From: Charina bottae
Taxonomy: Eukaryota > Chordata > Lepidosauria > Squamata > Charinaidae
DNA: 64,000 nt
NCBI GenBank assembly: GCA_023362775.1
Contig: JALMGJ010000015.1
Span: forward strand, 7,145,501 to 7,209,500
Direction: 5' to 3'
The notes beneath the pieces are model-generated. The model was not told the DNA's origin. It did not search any database and saw only the letters and a program-made list of their open reading frames with translations. Shown piece after piece: positions 44,533-58,400 of this stretch; positions within the stretch are counted from its first letter, which is position 1; every line of letters starts with the position of its first letter. Both the position numbers and the translations under genes were made by a program.

Positions 44533-47500
44533 TTTATTAGCAAGGAGCTTATATTTAATATTTTAAACAGAAACTAACCCCAAGCCCTTTGAATTCTCAA
44601 GGAAACCAATAAAAGATCCTTCCTAACATTATTAGGCTCAAAAGTATGGAGTCTTGCTTCTGGAGCAGGTAGTCTGTCTTACAGATAAAACATGGTGTAA
44701 TCTCCAGGTAGGGCAGCAATCACTTCCAAGCATTGGAGGAAGACTTGTTTGGGGAAAGAGAGCGCTTTGGGTCAAAGGAAGGAAAAAAAATGCTAACTTC
44801 TCATTGTGCTCCTGCTGAGGACTTCCAATGGAGGGGAGACAATTAAAAAAAAATATGAATATAAAAATGGCAGACTTGAAAACACACCGGAAATTTTCTA
44901 TCCAAAATGAGAAATTGTGCCAATAAAAAGGAGACACAGAATACTGTATGGGTGATCGCCTAGCATTTAGCATGTTTCTCCAAACTAAGCAGGCAACACA
45001 CATATCTCCTTTTCTTGTCAGTTATTTCTTTTATGCTTTCAAATAAATTGTTCTTCTTTTTGTCCCTGTTGGAATGCAATGATACTGGAGAGAATCCCAA
45101 GGAAAGACAACTTATAAAGATCCAACTGGATTGTTCTCTAGGTCCGGGGTCCCCAACCTGTGGGCCACGGCCCACTAGTGGGCCGCAGGGCTCCCTCCTG
45201 CAAACCCTGCCCCCCGGTGTGCGTGATTGGCTCCTGCCTGCAACCCCCCCCCCCGGTGCGTGCGATTGGCTCCCGCCTGCAAACCCTGCCCCCCGGTCTG
45301 TGGAAAATTTTTCTTCCACGACCGGTCCCTGGTGCCAGAAAGGTTGGGGACCGCTGCTCTAGATTTTGGATATGAGTAGACCAAGAGAGCCAGAAGCAAC
45401 TCAAGAGAACCCTTGCAGATCTTTTGTTGCGTGTATCCTTGAAGAAGCCCTAGGCATTAATCTGCAAGGCAAGGTGGGTGGGGATTGTGAGGAGGGGAAA
45501 TAGTTGGCTATATTTTAGGACACGTATTTCAGTAAGGCAGAGAGAACCATTCGGAGACTTTGGGAGAAGGTGGAATACTCCAAGGGGCAGCTTTCAAACT
45601 TTCCACAAAACTTCTGACGTTGGAAAAACAAAACAAAACTTTGGAGCAATATTTGCAGCCACTTCTTGTGGCTTAAATGTGTGAAACATATCCTTTATCT
45701 GAATGTTACATGGTGTGATTTTTTAAAAGAAGAACAAGATCCAGCTAACCCACAGAGGACACGGTAAGCATGTGCTTCTGATCTGAAGACAAGCCCTCGA
45801 CAAATTTAATGGGTTTCATATCTGTGAGCAGACATACAGAGGAATGCATAGCAGATCTCTTCTCTCAACATAAACACAACTTTATAATGTGCTCAGTATT
45901 TGACTTTGAACCCAGATATTACAGTCTTGCTGTTGTGTACTGATTACAGCCTTCCTGTCAATATATGGATTTTCTAAGATAAGGTGGGGAGGATGTGGAC
46001 CTCCATATTCTGGGACCACAGCTGCTGAAGCCCCAGCCTTCTGCAGTGAAGGATGATGGGAGCTGTATTTCAGGAACATCTGGAAGCCATCTTTGTTCAC
46101 TCCCTGCTCTAAGACATCAACAGAAATTCCACCGGATTCACATTACTGTAAACATTTGGCCCAGTAATATGCATTACTGGGGAAACACGTACAACGGAAA
46201 ACAATGCCATTGTTGCAACGACACCATTTCTAGAATCTGGAGTGCAAGACGATGGACTATTACAACTGTGTAACCCCCTTTTTTTGCTTTTAGATTATAG
46301 AGCTTCACTAACAATGTAACAAAATAACATTTAAGTAGAAAGGTAAACAGTATTGTCACTAGCAAATTATCTATATTTTAAATATTAATATCTATGATCA
46401 AAAAATAAAATTAAAAAAATGGAAAAAAATAAAACCTTCACTGTAATTGTATTAACAATATTCAGCACAATTTTCTTAGAAAGAGGTAATTTTTACACCA
46501 ACATTTGAACCCGATATAATTCTCCAGACAGTGTCTGAAATGTATTAATAGTTTCACCCGCCCCACCCCGCAAGAAGATAAAAAATGATCTTCTGCCTTT
46601 CTTCCCTTTTTTCTATACTGCCACCGTTACTAATATTTTCACTCCTGGAAACCTGCAGCATCTTTCATTCAAGGTGTCTGGAAATATCCTCCTTGCATTA
46701 TCATTCTCCCACCCCCCAAATATATGCTATCTGCCCCAAATGTATGGCACTTCTGAAATTCATCATCTCATTATTTGAGACCCATTACTGAGATCCACAA
46801 TGGCTGCAAAGTGATCCACAAATAACAAAGACCTGTGTAATCTTTAGTTCCCTTTTGTAGTATATAATGCTTAGCTTGGTTTAGTTCAGTTCAGTCCATT
46901 TAATTAAAAAAAAAGATTCCCAGGAATGAAACACAGTGAACAATGGCTTATATATAATTCCGCCCTTTCAGGCAGAGGCCTCAAATTGCAAGGAAATCTG
47001 TGAAATAAAGGTTCGGTTGCCCATTTTTCTCCTAGTGGAGTTAAAAGTCCCTCTTGGCATCACAGAGAGATTGATTTTCATTCAGTATTTCTTGTACCAG
47101 CAATGCTTCCCAAGGTCAGCACAACATCGTTACTCACAACCATTCCCCCTCGGGGAAAATACATCCTGCAGATGCTCCCCCATTTCAACAGTTTTCCTTG
47201 TTTTACACTACGGTTCTTCACTGGAAGCAAAGGGAGGGTCCCAGCAGCATGGCTTAATATATTTAAATAACGGGACCTCTCGTTGCCTCCCTGACCATTT
47301 TTCAATCTACAGTGAGCCGCTCCAAACAAGGGCCGAGGCTTAAGCATTTAAGCAGTTAAAGAAAAGTCAGAACGGTTACCATACCAAAGCCGAGCATACT
47401 GTTTAAATTTCTGCTGCAAGATGTTTGTTTCTCCGTTATATAAAGCTATATCGTTACAATGGACTTTCTCTAACGCTCTTCCTGGCTGTGTGGAGACCGG
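44533..47500 (-). other. GAN: GAN 3' UTR, proximal part (end uncertain)
   Basis: This sequence follows the GAN stop codon on the minus strand and is mostly unique. A canonical AATAAA on the minus strand lies at 44533-44538; I saw no earlier one when reading from the stop, but this was a scan by eye. A small hAT element (45144-45356) sits inside. The true 3' end may be here or much farther left (see 28995-30885). Confidence 0.4.
45144..45356. mobile_element. Non-autonomous hAT element (GGTCCCCAACC ends)
   Basis: GGGGTCCCCAACCTGTGGGC at the left and AGGTTGGGGACCGCTG at the right are inverted. Flanks CTCTAGGT and CTCTAGAT match at 7 of 8. The interior is a CCAATCGC/GCAAACCCTGCCCC repeat. Confidence 0.85.
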
Positions 47501-47682
47501 TCAAGGAGAAGGGACACGGATACGGAACAATCCCTGCTGGAGCTGGAGGCGGAAGAGTTTGCAGTTGGCTATGCGCAGCGGCGCGCATCCGGTGCGGCGA
47601 AGATCTGATGGAAAGAGAGGTTTCGTAGGGTGCCATGTTCCAGTGCTCCTTCTGAATTCTCGAACGTAATCGTAACTGGTAC
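47501..47682 (-). CDS. GAN: GAN terminal coding exon with stop codon
   Basis: The coding part is 182 bp, starting after TTTGATAG and ending in TGA at 47503-47501. It encodes the gigaxonin C-terminus: TSYDYVREFRRSTGTW, then SDLRRTGCAPLRIANCKLF and LFRIRVPSP. The human protein ends in VHSP where this one has VPSP. Transcription continues leftward into the 3' UTR. Confidence 0.97.
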
Positions 47683-49453
47683 CTATCAAATGGTAGTGTT
47701 AGTTTGAGAAGACAACGGCGTCTCAGAAACAGCTTTGAAAATGAAAAGCAAAACTGAATTCAGTGGCAATGCATTCAGGAAAGAAGCATTTGGCATCTTT
47801 TACAAAAGTAAGCAAAAGACGTAAATAAAGATGAGAATCACGTCTGTAAGCTAACCTGGGTTTTTTTAAAAAAAAAAACCTTTCCCTTATTTGCCATGAC
47901 ACTGATAACACCAGAAAGAACTAATCGTTAAGGAGTACGGCATTGGAAAAGGGCAGCATTTAAAAACTAAGTGGACTATTCACAAGTGAGCTATTCACAT
48001 CCCAGGAATATTAATTATGTATCTGCTTTTGAAGTGTTTATTATAAAAGGTTACAGAATAATAAAAGAATAAGATGTGAATTGCTTTGTCTCTTGCAAAA
48101 TGGCTGGCATTGAGGCATCTGAACTAGTCTTCTGGGAAGGGGCCAGATGCATGGTTCGTAATGGAAGACTACGAGGCACCATTTTATGACATAACTTCTA
48201 ATGATCCTGTTTATGACGGTAAGAGAAACACACTCCGCATGATTCAGTAAAGGCAGCATAGACTCAGCTGAAGGTTTTTCAGAGTCTGTTAGCTCCATCG
48301 GCAGAAATATCTGCTCTGAGCTTCCAAATAGGCATTGACCAACAATTGTGATGAACATAAAAAAAACAATGCAAATCCAATGGCATTTTCAGCTTCCATA
48401 ATTGGTACAAATGAACTGGTCATGGCAGCAACCTTCACTGGCTGTCTCCTTCCTGAATGATACTCAACTAAAGGCCATACCACTGGAAACTATTTGCTTG
48501 GCTTCAAGATTCTCATGGCTTCTTCTCTACAATGAACTGTTAGTGGTTTGGTTTGGTTTTTGGATAGCCCAAATTGTATTGCTTTCAGTTTGATAGAACA
48601 GTTCTGGTGTATCCCCAGAAAGGGGACAACAGGATGAAACATCAAGATGGAAATATTTTAAACATTTCTGTCCTGCTCTAACTTCATAAAAAGGATAAAT
48701 TTACACATAATGCTAAGTAATAAAACACAGGGATGGTTGAATAAATCCTAGTGGCCAGATCGACCGATCATACTAAACCATAATGGATGTGTTGCCAGCC
48801 TGCACTAAGCCAAAAATAGATGGAACAACATTGTGGCTTACAATGATGTGTCAAATAAAGACAGACCAACCTGGTTGTAAGGATGGAATATTTAACACGT
48901 TGATTAAAGGCAGCACCTATAAATCAGCGGAGCTTTCCAAAAGGCACTTAAATGGAATAGTAATGACCATCTTTTGACCCAGTTCGTGATATATTTGCAG
49001 CTTGACCAGAGAAGAGGAGTTTAAGTTTTTAAACCAGAAAATAATTGTGCTTCACACATCCCACAGTACTACTAAAACATAGGATGCCCCTTGAGAGGTT
49101 CTGCGAGCCTATCTTGTAGCAATGGGCTATAGGACTCAAAAAACAACACAGAAGTACGTTACCCGTTTAGCCACTAACCTGTATCAAGATCCCCAATCAC
49201 ATATATACTGGCCCCAATGGGCACAGCTCCATACACAAATGAAGAACTGGCTGGGATGCATAGATTCTGATCACTCAGATAGATCCATCTGCATAGAAAG
49301 GCAACATGGAGCGGATGAAAATTTGCTCAGTAATTCGTAGTGCCCAGAGGACACCTAAGAAAAAAGTATCTACCCCACAAATGTTCTCATACAGTGCAAA
49401 ATACACTAACTTACTTACTTACTTATTTATCTATTGTATTTTTCCACCGCCCA

Positions 49454-49493
<40 letters not shown>

Positions 49494-52400
49494 GTATTTT
49501 TCCACCGCCCATCTCGTAACGACTCTGGGCGGTTTACAACAACTTAAGACAATAAAAATCAGATGTCAATTAAAAAGATACATTAAGAATATAAATATAC
49601 AAATATAATAAAAGCTCTAAAATATAACAAAATCTAAACCCAAGATGGTGAATCACTGTCTTTGTTAAAATTTTCTGGGGTCGGATCACAGTGCCAGCCA
49701 CCCCGACGAACTATCCCCCCTTCCACCTCAAGCGAGGTGGCACAGCCACGTCTTGAGTCCCTTTTGGAAGGCCGGGAGAGTGGGGGCTTGTCTTTATCTC
49801 TGGGGTAGCTTATACTAGAGGGCGGGGGCTATGGCAGAGAAGGTCCTACTCCTGGACCCTGCCAATCAACACTCTCTCATGGACAGGGTCTGTAACATGC
49901 CCTCTGGGACGGGTCGATGTGATGGGGGTGAGGCGGTCCCTCAGGTACCCTGGACTCATGCCATGTAGGGCTTTAAAGGGGATAACCAACACCTTGAATT
50001 GGACCCAGAAGCAAACTGGCACCCAATGCAGCTCGCACAGCAGAGGTGTTATATGGGCCGTCTTTGGGGCTCCTAAAACTGCTCGTGTGGCCACACTCTG
50101 GACCAGCTGTAGCTTCTGGATGCTCTTCAAGGGTAGCCCCATGTAGAGCGCATTGCAATAGTCTATACGGGAGATGACTAGGGTGTGAGTGACTGTTCGG
50201 AGGGCATCTCGATCCAGGAATGGACGTAGCTGGCGCACAACACGAAGCTGGGCAAAGGCTCCCCTGGCCACGGCTGCCACCTTTTATGCTCCTTTGTAGG
50301 ATTTTAAAACCGATGTTACACTTCACACTGAGGCCACCTATCCGCTGGACAAGTGGAGAGCTATTATCAAAATCCTTTGCTTGCACGCAAGACATTTCAT
50401 GTCACGGCAGGCAGGTGGATACAGCTTTTATAGAATTTGCAGCCGAAAGCACCAGAAATAGATTATGCACTTCCTGTTTTGGTCAACGCTCCCCTTTTTG
50501 TGTGGGGAAGTTAACATTTCGTTTAATAGCTGCCAACATTCATATGCTGGGTGAATCAGTGACAAAATGCAAGTTCTGTACACAGAAGGTTTGGCATTCA
50601 ACTTCCTGATCAAAGTATTTCAGGAAGCATCTCTGGAAAATATTTCTAGCTTGAACCTCAAAGAAGTGCCATTAGGTACAATAAACAGGGCTAGACTAAG
50701 CTCATCAGCAGCATAAAGGCTGTGAATTATTATTATTATTATTTTGCATTTGTTTTCATTACTTTCTTACGACGACTAGCTACAGAGGACAAGATTCTTT
50801 TGAAGAACAGAATATTCATCCAAGGGCCAGCCCAGTCATGAGACAGGGTGACATGGCCACCTCAGGCAGCAGATTTGGAGCATTATCAAAGGATAGAAAT
50901 TCTTATTCGTTGTTGCTATATATTTTATGCCATATTTTATCGGAAGTGATCCTTGTGGCATTGTCTGTCACCTCTGCTGAAATACCTGGCCTGGCCCTGA
51001 ATATTATACGCCCTGACCCAAATGGTGGAAATTGCAATGGGTGCAATTCCCTGCTTCCCCAGTGTCAGGCGGTGAAGTATCCTGCATCAATTCTTCAATA
51101 GTTCTATTTGAGACCATGTGTTTTGAAACGAGAAAATGTACTGGTGCAGGGTCAAGGAGATACCCATCTGTGAAGTTACACTTCCAAAGAAAAGTCTGGA
51201 ATTCAACTACAATGAAACGCAAGAGTCACAACACAAAAGTCAACTGAACAATCCACCATAACAGACAGAAATAGATCTCTTCTAATAAGTTAGTAGCCAT
51301 CTTTTTGAAATCCTACAGCTCACAGCATCAAGCAACAAAGGCTGCTGAAGTAAGCTACCAACTCTGTACAATGGCACCCTCTTCTGGTTAACAGAGACAT
51401 AAGTCGTCCTGCGTTTAAAAACAGATACTGTAATGACCACAACCATACCTCCAGCACAGGAAGTTTAAATTACATGATGTTTTTGGTGCCACTATTCCTA
51501 TGTTCAACATTATCATTTCAAGTATAACCTACTAGGGTTGTGCAAAGAATTCAGAAGAGCATGAAAGCAACGGGGTCTTTTGAGAGGCCTGACACAGCTG
51601 CTTTGAAGGCTGTCTCTGGCTGTCTTTGGGTGTTCGTCAATGCACGGCCATTTCATTTCTCTGGCAAGTTTGAGGGTGTAAAGGAACTTAGAGCTGACCT
51701 AAGCCATTAATGAGTGTCTTGGACAAGAGATCCCACGGTCTGGAGACAGAAGGGAGGATGAGAAAGAAATCCAAAATAAATCTGCATTGAGGTTATTTAG
51801 TGTAAGATGGGCACAGAGAAACTTGGACAGGCTTTCAAGATTCTGCTATTATACCCTACAACAGTGTTTCTCAACCTTGTCAACTTTAATATGGGCGGAG
51901 CTCAACTCCCGGAATGGCTGGGGAATTCTGGGAGTTGAAGTCCGCACATCTTCAAGTGGCCAAGGCTGAGAAACACTGCTTTATTGGCTAGAGCAGAGCT
52001 TTCCAAACTGTGTGTCGCGACACAAAAGTGGGTTGCCACACACAGTCTGGTGTGTCGCCACACAACCCGGAAGCGCTGATCATCATCAGCGCTTCCGGGT
52101 TTTCCCGTGGCGACACACCAACGCCGATTGGTGTGTCGCCGCGGGAAAAACTTTGGAAAGCCCTGGGCTAGAGGGAGAACAATTGGCAATTCCCCAGGTT
52201 CAGTCCTGTTAACACTCTTCGATGAAGTTGCCAGGGACAAAACAAGATAACAGCCACAGTTTAGAAGTTCATCAGTCTCTGTTATACAGAAAATGGTTAC
52301 CTTTTAAATTCATCATGGTAGAATTCAGATTTGCACGTCACCATCTCACTGGTTTGATTATCGTCACGGCTTCTTACTCCACCAAAGACATAGAGCTCTG

Positions 52401-55400
52401 AAGCAACTCCACACGCCACGGCCCCAAATCTGGAAAACGGTTGAAGATGAGAAATGTAAGCTGGCACATTAACTCAGCACATCCAATGTTGTCCTAGCTA
52501 TTTCGCCCAACCCCACACATGCTTTCGTAGGAGCCCTTCCATAGCAGTAAACTCTTATTCTCTTGCATAGCTCACATTATCTTACAAAGATGCTAGCTGA
52601 GCATCTTTTAACTTTAGCCTACGGAATCTCATTAAACTGTTTAGCCATTCTTTTTTTTTTTTATGTCCATAGTAATGTTTCTGGCCATGGATTAATTTAC
52701 ACACCATCACAGTGGCATGGAAGTCAATTTCCATGAGAGGCTGAACCCTTTAATCCTGCTCACTTGTAGCCCTCGGAGACAGCAGAAAAAGCGCTTGCCC
52801 ATCCTACTCAGCGCAAAATAGAGACCCAATTTGAATGTATGTAAATTGCTAATTGCTTAGGAGGCGTGGTGGCTCAGTGGGTAAGACGCCAGGCTTGTCG
52901 ATCGGAAGATCTCAAGTTCGGAGGTTCGAATCCCTAGCCCCGCGTGACGGAGGGAGCTCCCGCACTCGCCCCAGCTCTTGCCAACCTAGCAGTTCGAAAG
53001 CATGCAAATGCAAGTAGATGAATAGGTACCACTTCAGTGGGAAGGTAACAGCGTTCCACGCGCGTCATGCACCTGCATGACCATGGAAGCGTCTTCGGAC
53101 AACGCTGGCTCTTCGGCTAACAAACGGAGATGAGCACCGGCCCCTAGAGTCGGACACGACTGCACAAATGTGCGGGGGGAACCTTTACCTTTACCTAAAT
53201 TGCTAACACACTCTTTTTGCTCTCTAAAAAAATGATAACCGTTATGGTCAATCACACAGAGCAGCTGAAGAAAACCATTCAGTAATTCCATAGTGAGAGC
53301 CAGTGGTGTAGGCACCAGGCTAGAAACTGGGAGATTGTGAGTTCTAGTCTTGCCTTAGACACGAAGCCAGCTGGGTGACCCTGGGCCAGTCGCTCTCTCT
53401 CAGCCCTAGGAAGAAGGCAATGGCAAACCACTTCTGAAATCTTGCCAAGAAAACTGCAGGGACTAGTCCAGGCGGTCGCCAAGAACCAACACTGACTTGG
53501 AGGCGCCCACAAAAAATGTCACAGTGTGGCAGGACAGTATCTTGGATAGTGCGGCAAGGAATAAGCATGAGTTAAGTATGTAAACGTGGCTTTTTAAAAA
53601 GCTTTTAAAAGTAAAAGAAGAATTAAAAAACCCTAGCCAACCAAGATGCCATTCGTTCCTTCTCCATAGCCTGCAAGGAAATACAGGATGCTAGTCTACT
53701 GTCAGGCTAGAGGTGAAAATGCCTTTTACCAAGGACAGGGAGAGACAAAGGCCCCCGGCCCCCTGCAGCAGACTTCTTACTCATCTGAACAGAATTTTCA
53801 GTCACCTGATAAGACCACCCCAGGTTTAATCTGTGGAATGTTGGACGGTGATTAAGGAGACGGTAGAAGTGTCCAGTAATCTGGGCAGTAAATCTTCATA
53901 TTTTACTAACCTTCTCTCTTTCAGTGGGCAGATGGCTGTCCACTGCTGAGTCCTTGGGTCGTAACATTCCACAGACTCAAAGAGCTTGCCGTAGGAACCG
54001 CCCCCCATTGCATAGATCTTCTTTTTCATAGCTGCATAGCAACCAATCTTAAAAATGAAAATGGACAACATCTGTTACACACGGCAAGGTGCGGGTCACT
54101 CTGCAATAATGACAGAATGAAAGGCAGTAGCACAACAGTAACACAAATAATGAACTTCTAGAGGGAAAGGGGAAGTCCTCTCGCACATTAATCAGCAGAT
54201 CGGTAGAAGATTCCATCCCTGATACAATTCCATCCCTGGTACAATACAAAAAGAAAAACAAAAGTGTCCACTATACAAGTGCTTTGAGATCTGGATCACT
54301 GTTTGGAACATATGAAGGCAACTCCAACAAGACGGCTCTTCTGAAATTCAGCTTTCCTCTGTATCAGTTTAAGGGTTATTTCTCTTTCTGTATTGCTTGG
54401 AAAGAATTTAATCAGCTATAATATGCTCTAATGCAGGGTTTCTCAACCAGAGTTCTGTGGCACCCTAGGGTTCCACGAGAGGTCACTAGGGGTTCCCTGG
54501 GAGATCACAATTTATTTAAAAATTATTTCAAATTTGGGCAACTTCACATTCAAGAGATAAGTTTCATTCTTCATTTTTAGTTTAAGAACACTGCTAATGC
54601 ATATGAACAGGCCAACACATGAAACAAATATAATAATTTCGTAACTTCTGGCCTATATTTGAGCCTGAATGTGCAGGGGTTCCCCCAGGCCTGTGATATA
54701 TTTCAAGGGTTCCTCCAGGGTCAAAAGGTTGAGAAAGGCTCCTCTAATGTATTTTGCTCTTATTTTCTAAAGGCAATGTGTCACTTAACACTTGCATCTT
54801 GTGTAACACTAGATTCACACATCATTTTACATTCTCATACTGAGAAGAGAAGAGAAGAGAAGAGAAGAGAAGAGAAGAGAAGAGAGGAGAGGAGAGGAGA
54901 GGAGAGGGAAGAGAGGAGAGGAGAGGAGAGGAGAGGAGAGGAGAGAGAAGAGAGGAGAGAGAAGAGAAGAGAAGAGAGGAGAGGAGAGGAGAGGAGAGGA
55001 GAGGAGAGGAGAGGGAAGAGAGGGAAGAGAGGAGAGGAGAGGAGAGGAGAGGGAGGAGAGGAGAGGAGAGGGAGGAGAGGAGAGGAGAGGAGAGGAGGTG
55101 TTGTGACCAACGTAAAGAACGCAACCTTGCAATAAGATTATGACCAGGATTTTATTCCTGATGTAGCAGCCTTGTAATGTTTTGAGCTGTCTCGATCTTT
55201 TGATTGATTTTATCTGGCTCTGAGGCCTCCTTGCAGCCAAGTTGGCAGGATACAGAAAAAAATGTGCCATGTCAAACCTGCAGGAGAGGTTGAGGTAGTA
55301 TTTCTGCTTCAGACACAATAAAGAAACAGACAGGTGTTGCTTTGATAAATGAAACCAGCAGGTGTTTCCTCATGAAGGTAGCAATCCTCTAAACTATTTA

Positions 55401-58400
55401 AAGAACAGTAAATCTGGAGACAACCAGCCAATTAAAAAGTGCCTCTTTCTTTTATTCCCTTCTTCCACCTTATTTTATCAAAAGTCATACGGGATGTTAG
55501 AGACCAAGGTTTCAGATCCCGAGAGATGGTAAAAAATCTGTACCGCCCATTACAGTAAGCAAGACTTGGCCAAGCTCGGCACTAAGTTATCTAACTGCAC
55601 TTCCATCAGCCTCCATTCAGCTTCCCAAAACAATTCAGCTTCCCGCTTTTGACTATTAAAACCTTTTATATCAAAAGGGAACAGCTGGTGCTCTCACAAT
55701 TGCAAGACCTCAAAGGCTGCCTCAAAAGATCTTCAAAGTTGTTGCCAAAATAATATGTTTTAAAGCAGGGGTGGGGAACCTTTTTTCTGCCAAGGGCCAT
55801 TTGGATATTTATAACCGGGGACCAGGGGGCGGGGGTTTCTGAGATTTCTGCGGACCGGGGGCCAGAGTTTGCGGGCGGGAGCCAATCACAAGCACTGGGG
55901 GGCGGGGTTTGCGGGCAGGAGCCAATCGCATGGGGGGCGGGGTTTGCGGGTGAGAGCCCCACGGGCCGTATACGGCCTGCGGGCCTGGTGTTGCCCACCC
56001 CCATTTTAAAGTAACAGCAGGAGAAAACTAGTAAAGGTACAACTAGCCAGGAATCATAATAGGGACATTTCGATTAATTTAAAATACCAATGAAATGAAG
56101 TGGATTTCTTGGCCTGGCTCCAACGCCTTTTGGAAGTCAGCCCTTGCGTATTATTTTTTTCAATTTTTAAACTTTTATTATTTTTTAAATATTATATTAT
56201 ATTGCACTACGCACAACAGCTTTCACATTCATTGATCAAGCCATTCCAATTTAAAATGTCTATAAATCCTCATAGTATTCATTATGCCATTTATACAACA
56301 GATAAAATCCTACAAATCTGAGTAGAATGATTTCCCATGGTCGTTTTTTAAGTGTGAAAAATGTTATCAGAGTCCTTCTCAAACAGGACAATAGACCAAT
56401 TCTATCATTCCATTTTTCAGGTGACAGCTTATCCAAATATTGGTGGGCAAGACTTGACTTAGCTGCTGGAAGCAGGTAAAGAGTAACTTTTGGGTTTATC
56501 TTGCATGTTAGTTAAAGGCTAAGGGTGGTCCTCAATAAAGAAACAGCTGCATACCCTTGCTTTCTAGCTTTGGGGACGGATACTTTATGTCAAGGAGATG
56601 GTGGACTCCTGCTGATTTGATAGGTTCAAGTGGAAGCTAGGCAGCCATTTGCCTGATGCTTTGCTCTGGATTCCTCTACATAGGATTGGATTCCACGGCT
56701 TACATGACCCCATGATTCTTGAACCATTTGCACTGACACTGCCTAGAGCAGAGCTTTCCAAACTTTTCATGTTGGTGACACACTTTTTAGACATGCATCA
56801 TTTCGCGACACTCTCTTACAGCAGGGCACAAGGCAGGCACTAGGACCTGCGTGGAATCACAGCTGGTTTGGAGGCAGGCAGGCAAAAGGCAGGCACTACT
56901 AGGACCTGCGCGGAATCCTGGCAGGGCAGGTTTGGAGGCAGCAAGGCACAAGGCAGGCACTAGGACCTGCATGGAATCACAGCCGGTTTGGAGGCAGCAA
57001 GGAACAAGGCAGGCACTAGGACCTGCGTGGAATCACAGCCGGTTTGGAGGCAGGCAGGCAAAAGGCAGGCACTACTAGGACCTGCGCGGAATCCTGGCAG
57101 GGCAGGTTTGGAGGCAGCAAGGCACAAGGCAGGCACTAGGACCTGCGTGGAATCCTGGCAGGGCAGGTTTGGAGGCAGCAAGGCACAAGGCAGGCACTAG
57201 GACCTGCATGGAATCACAGCCGGTTTGGAGGCAGCAAGGCACAAGGCAGGCACTAGGACCTGCGTGGAATCACAGCCGGTTTGGAGGCAGGCAGGCAAAA
57301 GGCAGGCACTACTAGGACCTGCGCGGAATCCTGGCAGGGCAGGTTTGGAGGCAGCAAGGCACAAGGCAGGCACTAGGACCTGCGTGGAATCACAGCCGGT
57401 TTGGAGGCAGGCAGGCAAAAGGCAGGCACTACTAGGACCTGCGCGGAATCCTGGCAGGGCAGGTTTGGAGGCAGCCAGGCACAAGGCAGGCACTAGGACC
57501 TGCGTGGAATCCTGGCAGGGCATGTTTGGAGGCAGCCAGGCACAAGGCAGGCACTAGGACCTGCGTGGAATCCTGGCAGGGCAGGTTTGGAGGCAGCCAG
57601 GCACAAGGCAGGCACTAGGACCTGTGCGGAATCCTGGCAGGGCAGGTTTGGAGGCAGCAAGGCACAAGGCAGGCACTAGGACCTGCGCGGAATCCTGGCA
57701 GGGCTCGGAGGCAGCCGCAGCCGCGACACACCCAGACACTGCAGCCAACACACTAACGTGTCGCGACACACAGTTTGGAAAGCTCTGAGCTAGAGGCTGA
57801 GATAATTTTCAGAAGCCCACTGGCGTTGCCCTCATCAGATATGAAGCACAGGGTGATCAGTGAGGAAGCTTACTCTTTGGGACTCCATCCTCAGCACCAA
57901 CTGTAGAACTCTTCTGGAACCACTAAAAGAGCTACCAAGTATGACCTTTTCGATGCAATTTTTAAGACAGGGTTTAGGTGGTAGTTCTGAGGCCTTTTTA
58001 AAGAAGAGCTTGTACTCTTGCTCTGGTTTCATTGCAGTTTTAGTGGCTTTTTAAAAGTGCTCGGGAGAAACATTTGGATCCTCTTTGAGGCCGAAGAACA
58101 GGGAAGAACCACACAAAGTGAGCAAAATAAACCTCTCCCTCTTATTTTTTTTCTAACTGGCTGGGCGAGGTCTTTCATATGAAACTACCACTAGCATTCC
58201 AAAAGATGTTACAGAACCTGACACGGCTGTTAAGATGGTGGGAACAGATGTGTGTTGAAAATGAGGCAAACACTGAAAGCATTTCCCTTGTTTTGCTTAG
58301 GATAACCCTCTCGAAACAAGCCATGGCATAAATTTGTACACCGCCCAGAGTTCCCCGTTGGGGGAGATGGGCGGTTATATAAATTAAATAAATAAATAAA

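Noticed and set aside
48041..48358. 105-codon minus-strand frame in the last GAN intron
   Set aside because: The true exons on either side join in phase without it, and it does not match gigaxonin or any family that I recognise.
49846..50280. Independent gene in GAN intron
   Set aside because: The 144-codon frame is the C-terminal reverse transcriptase of an L2 LINE.
54659..55318. Open frames over the GAGAAGAGAGG tract
   Set aside because: Same composition artefact, inside a GAN intron.
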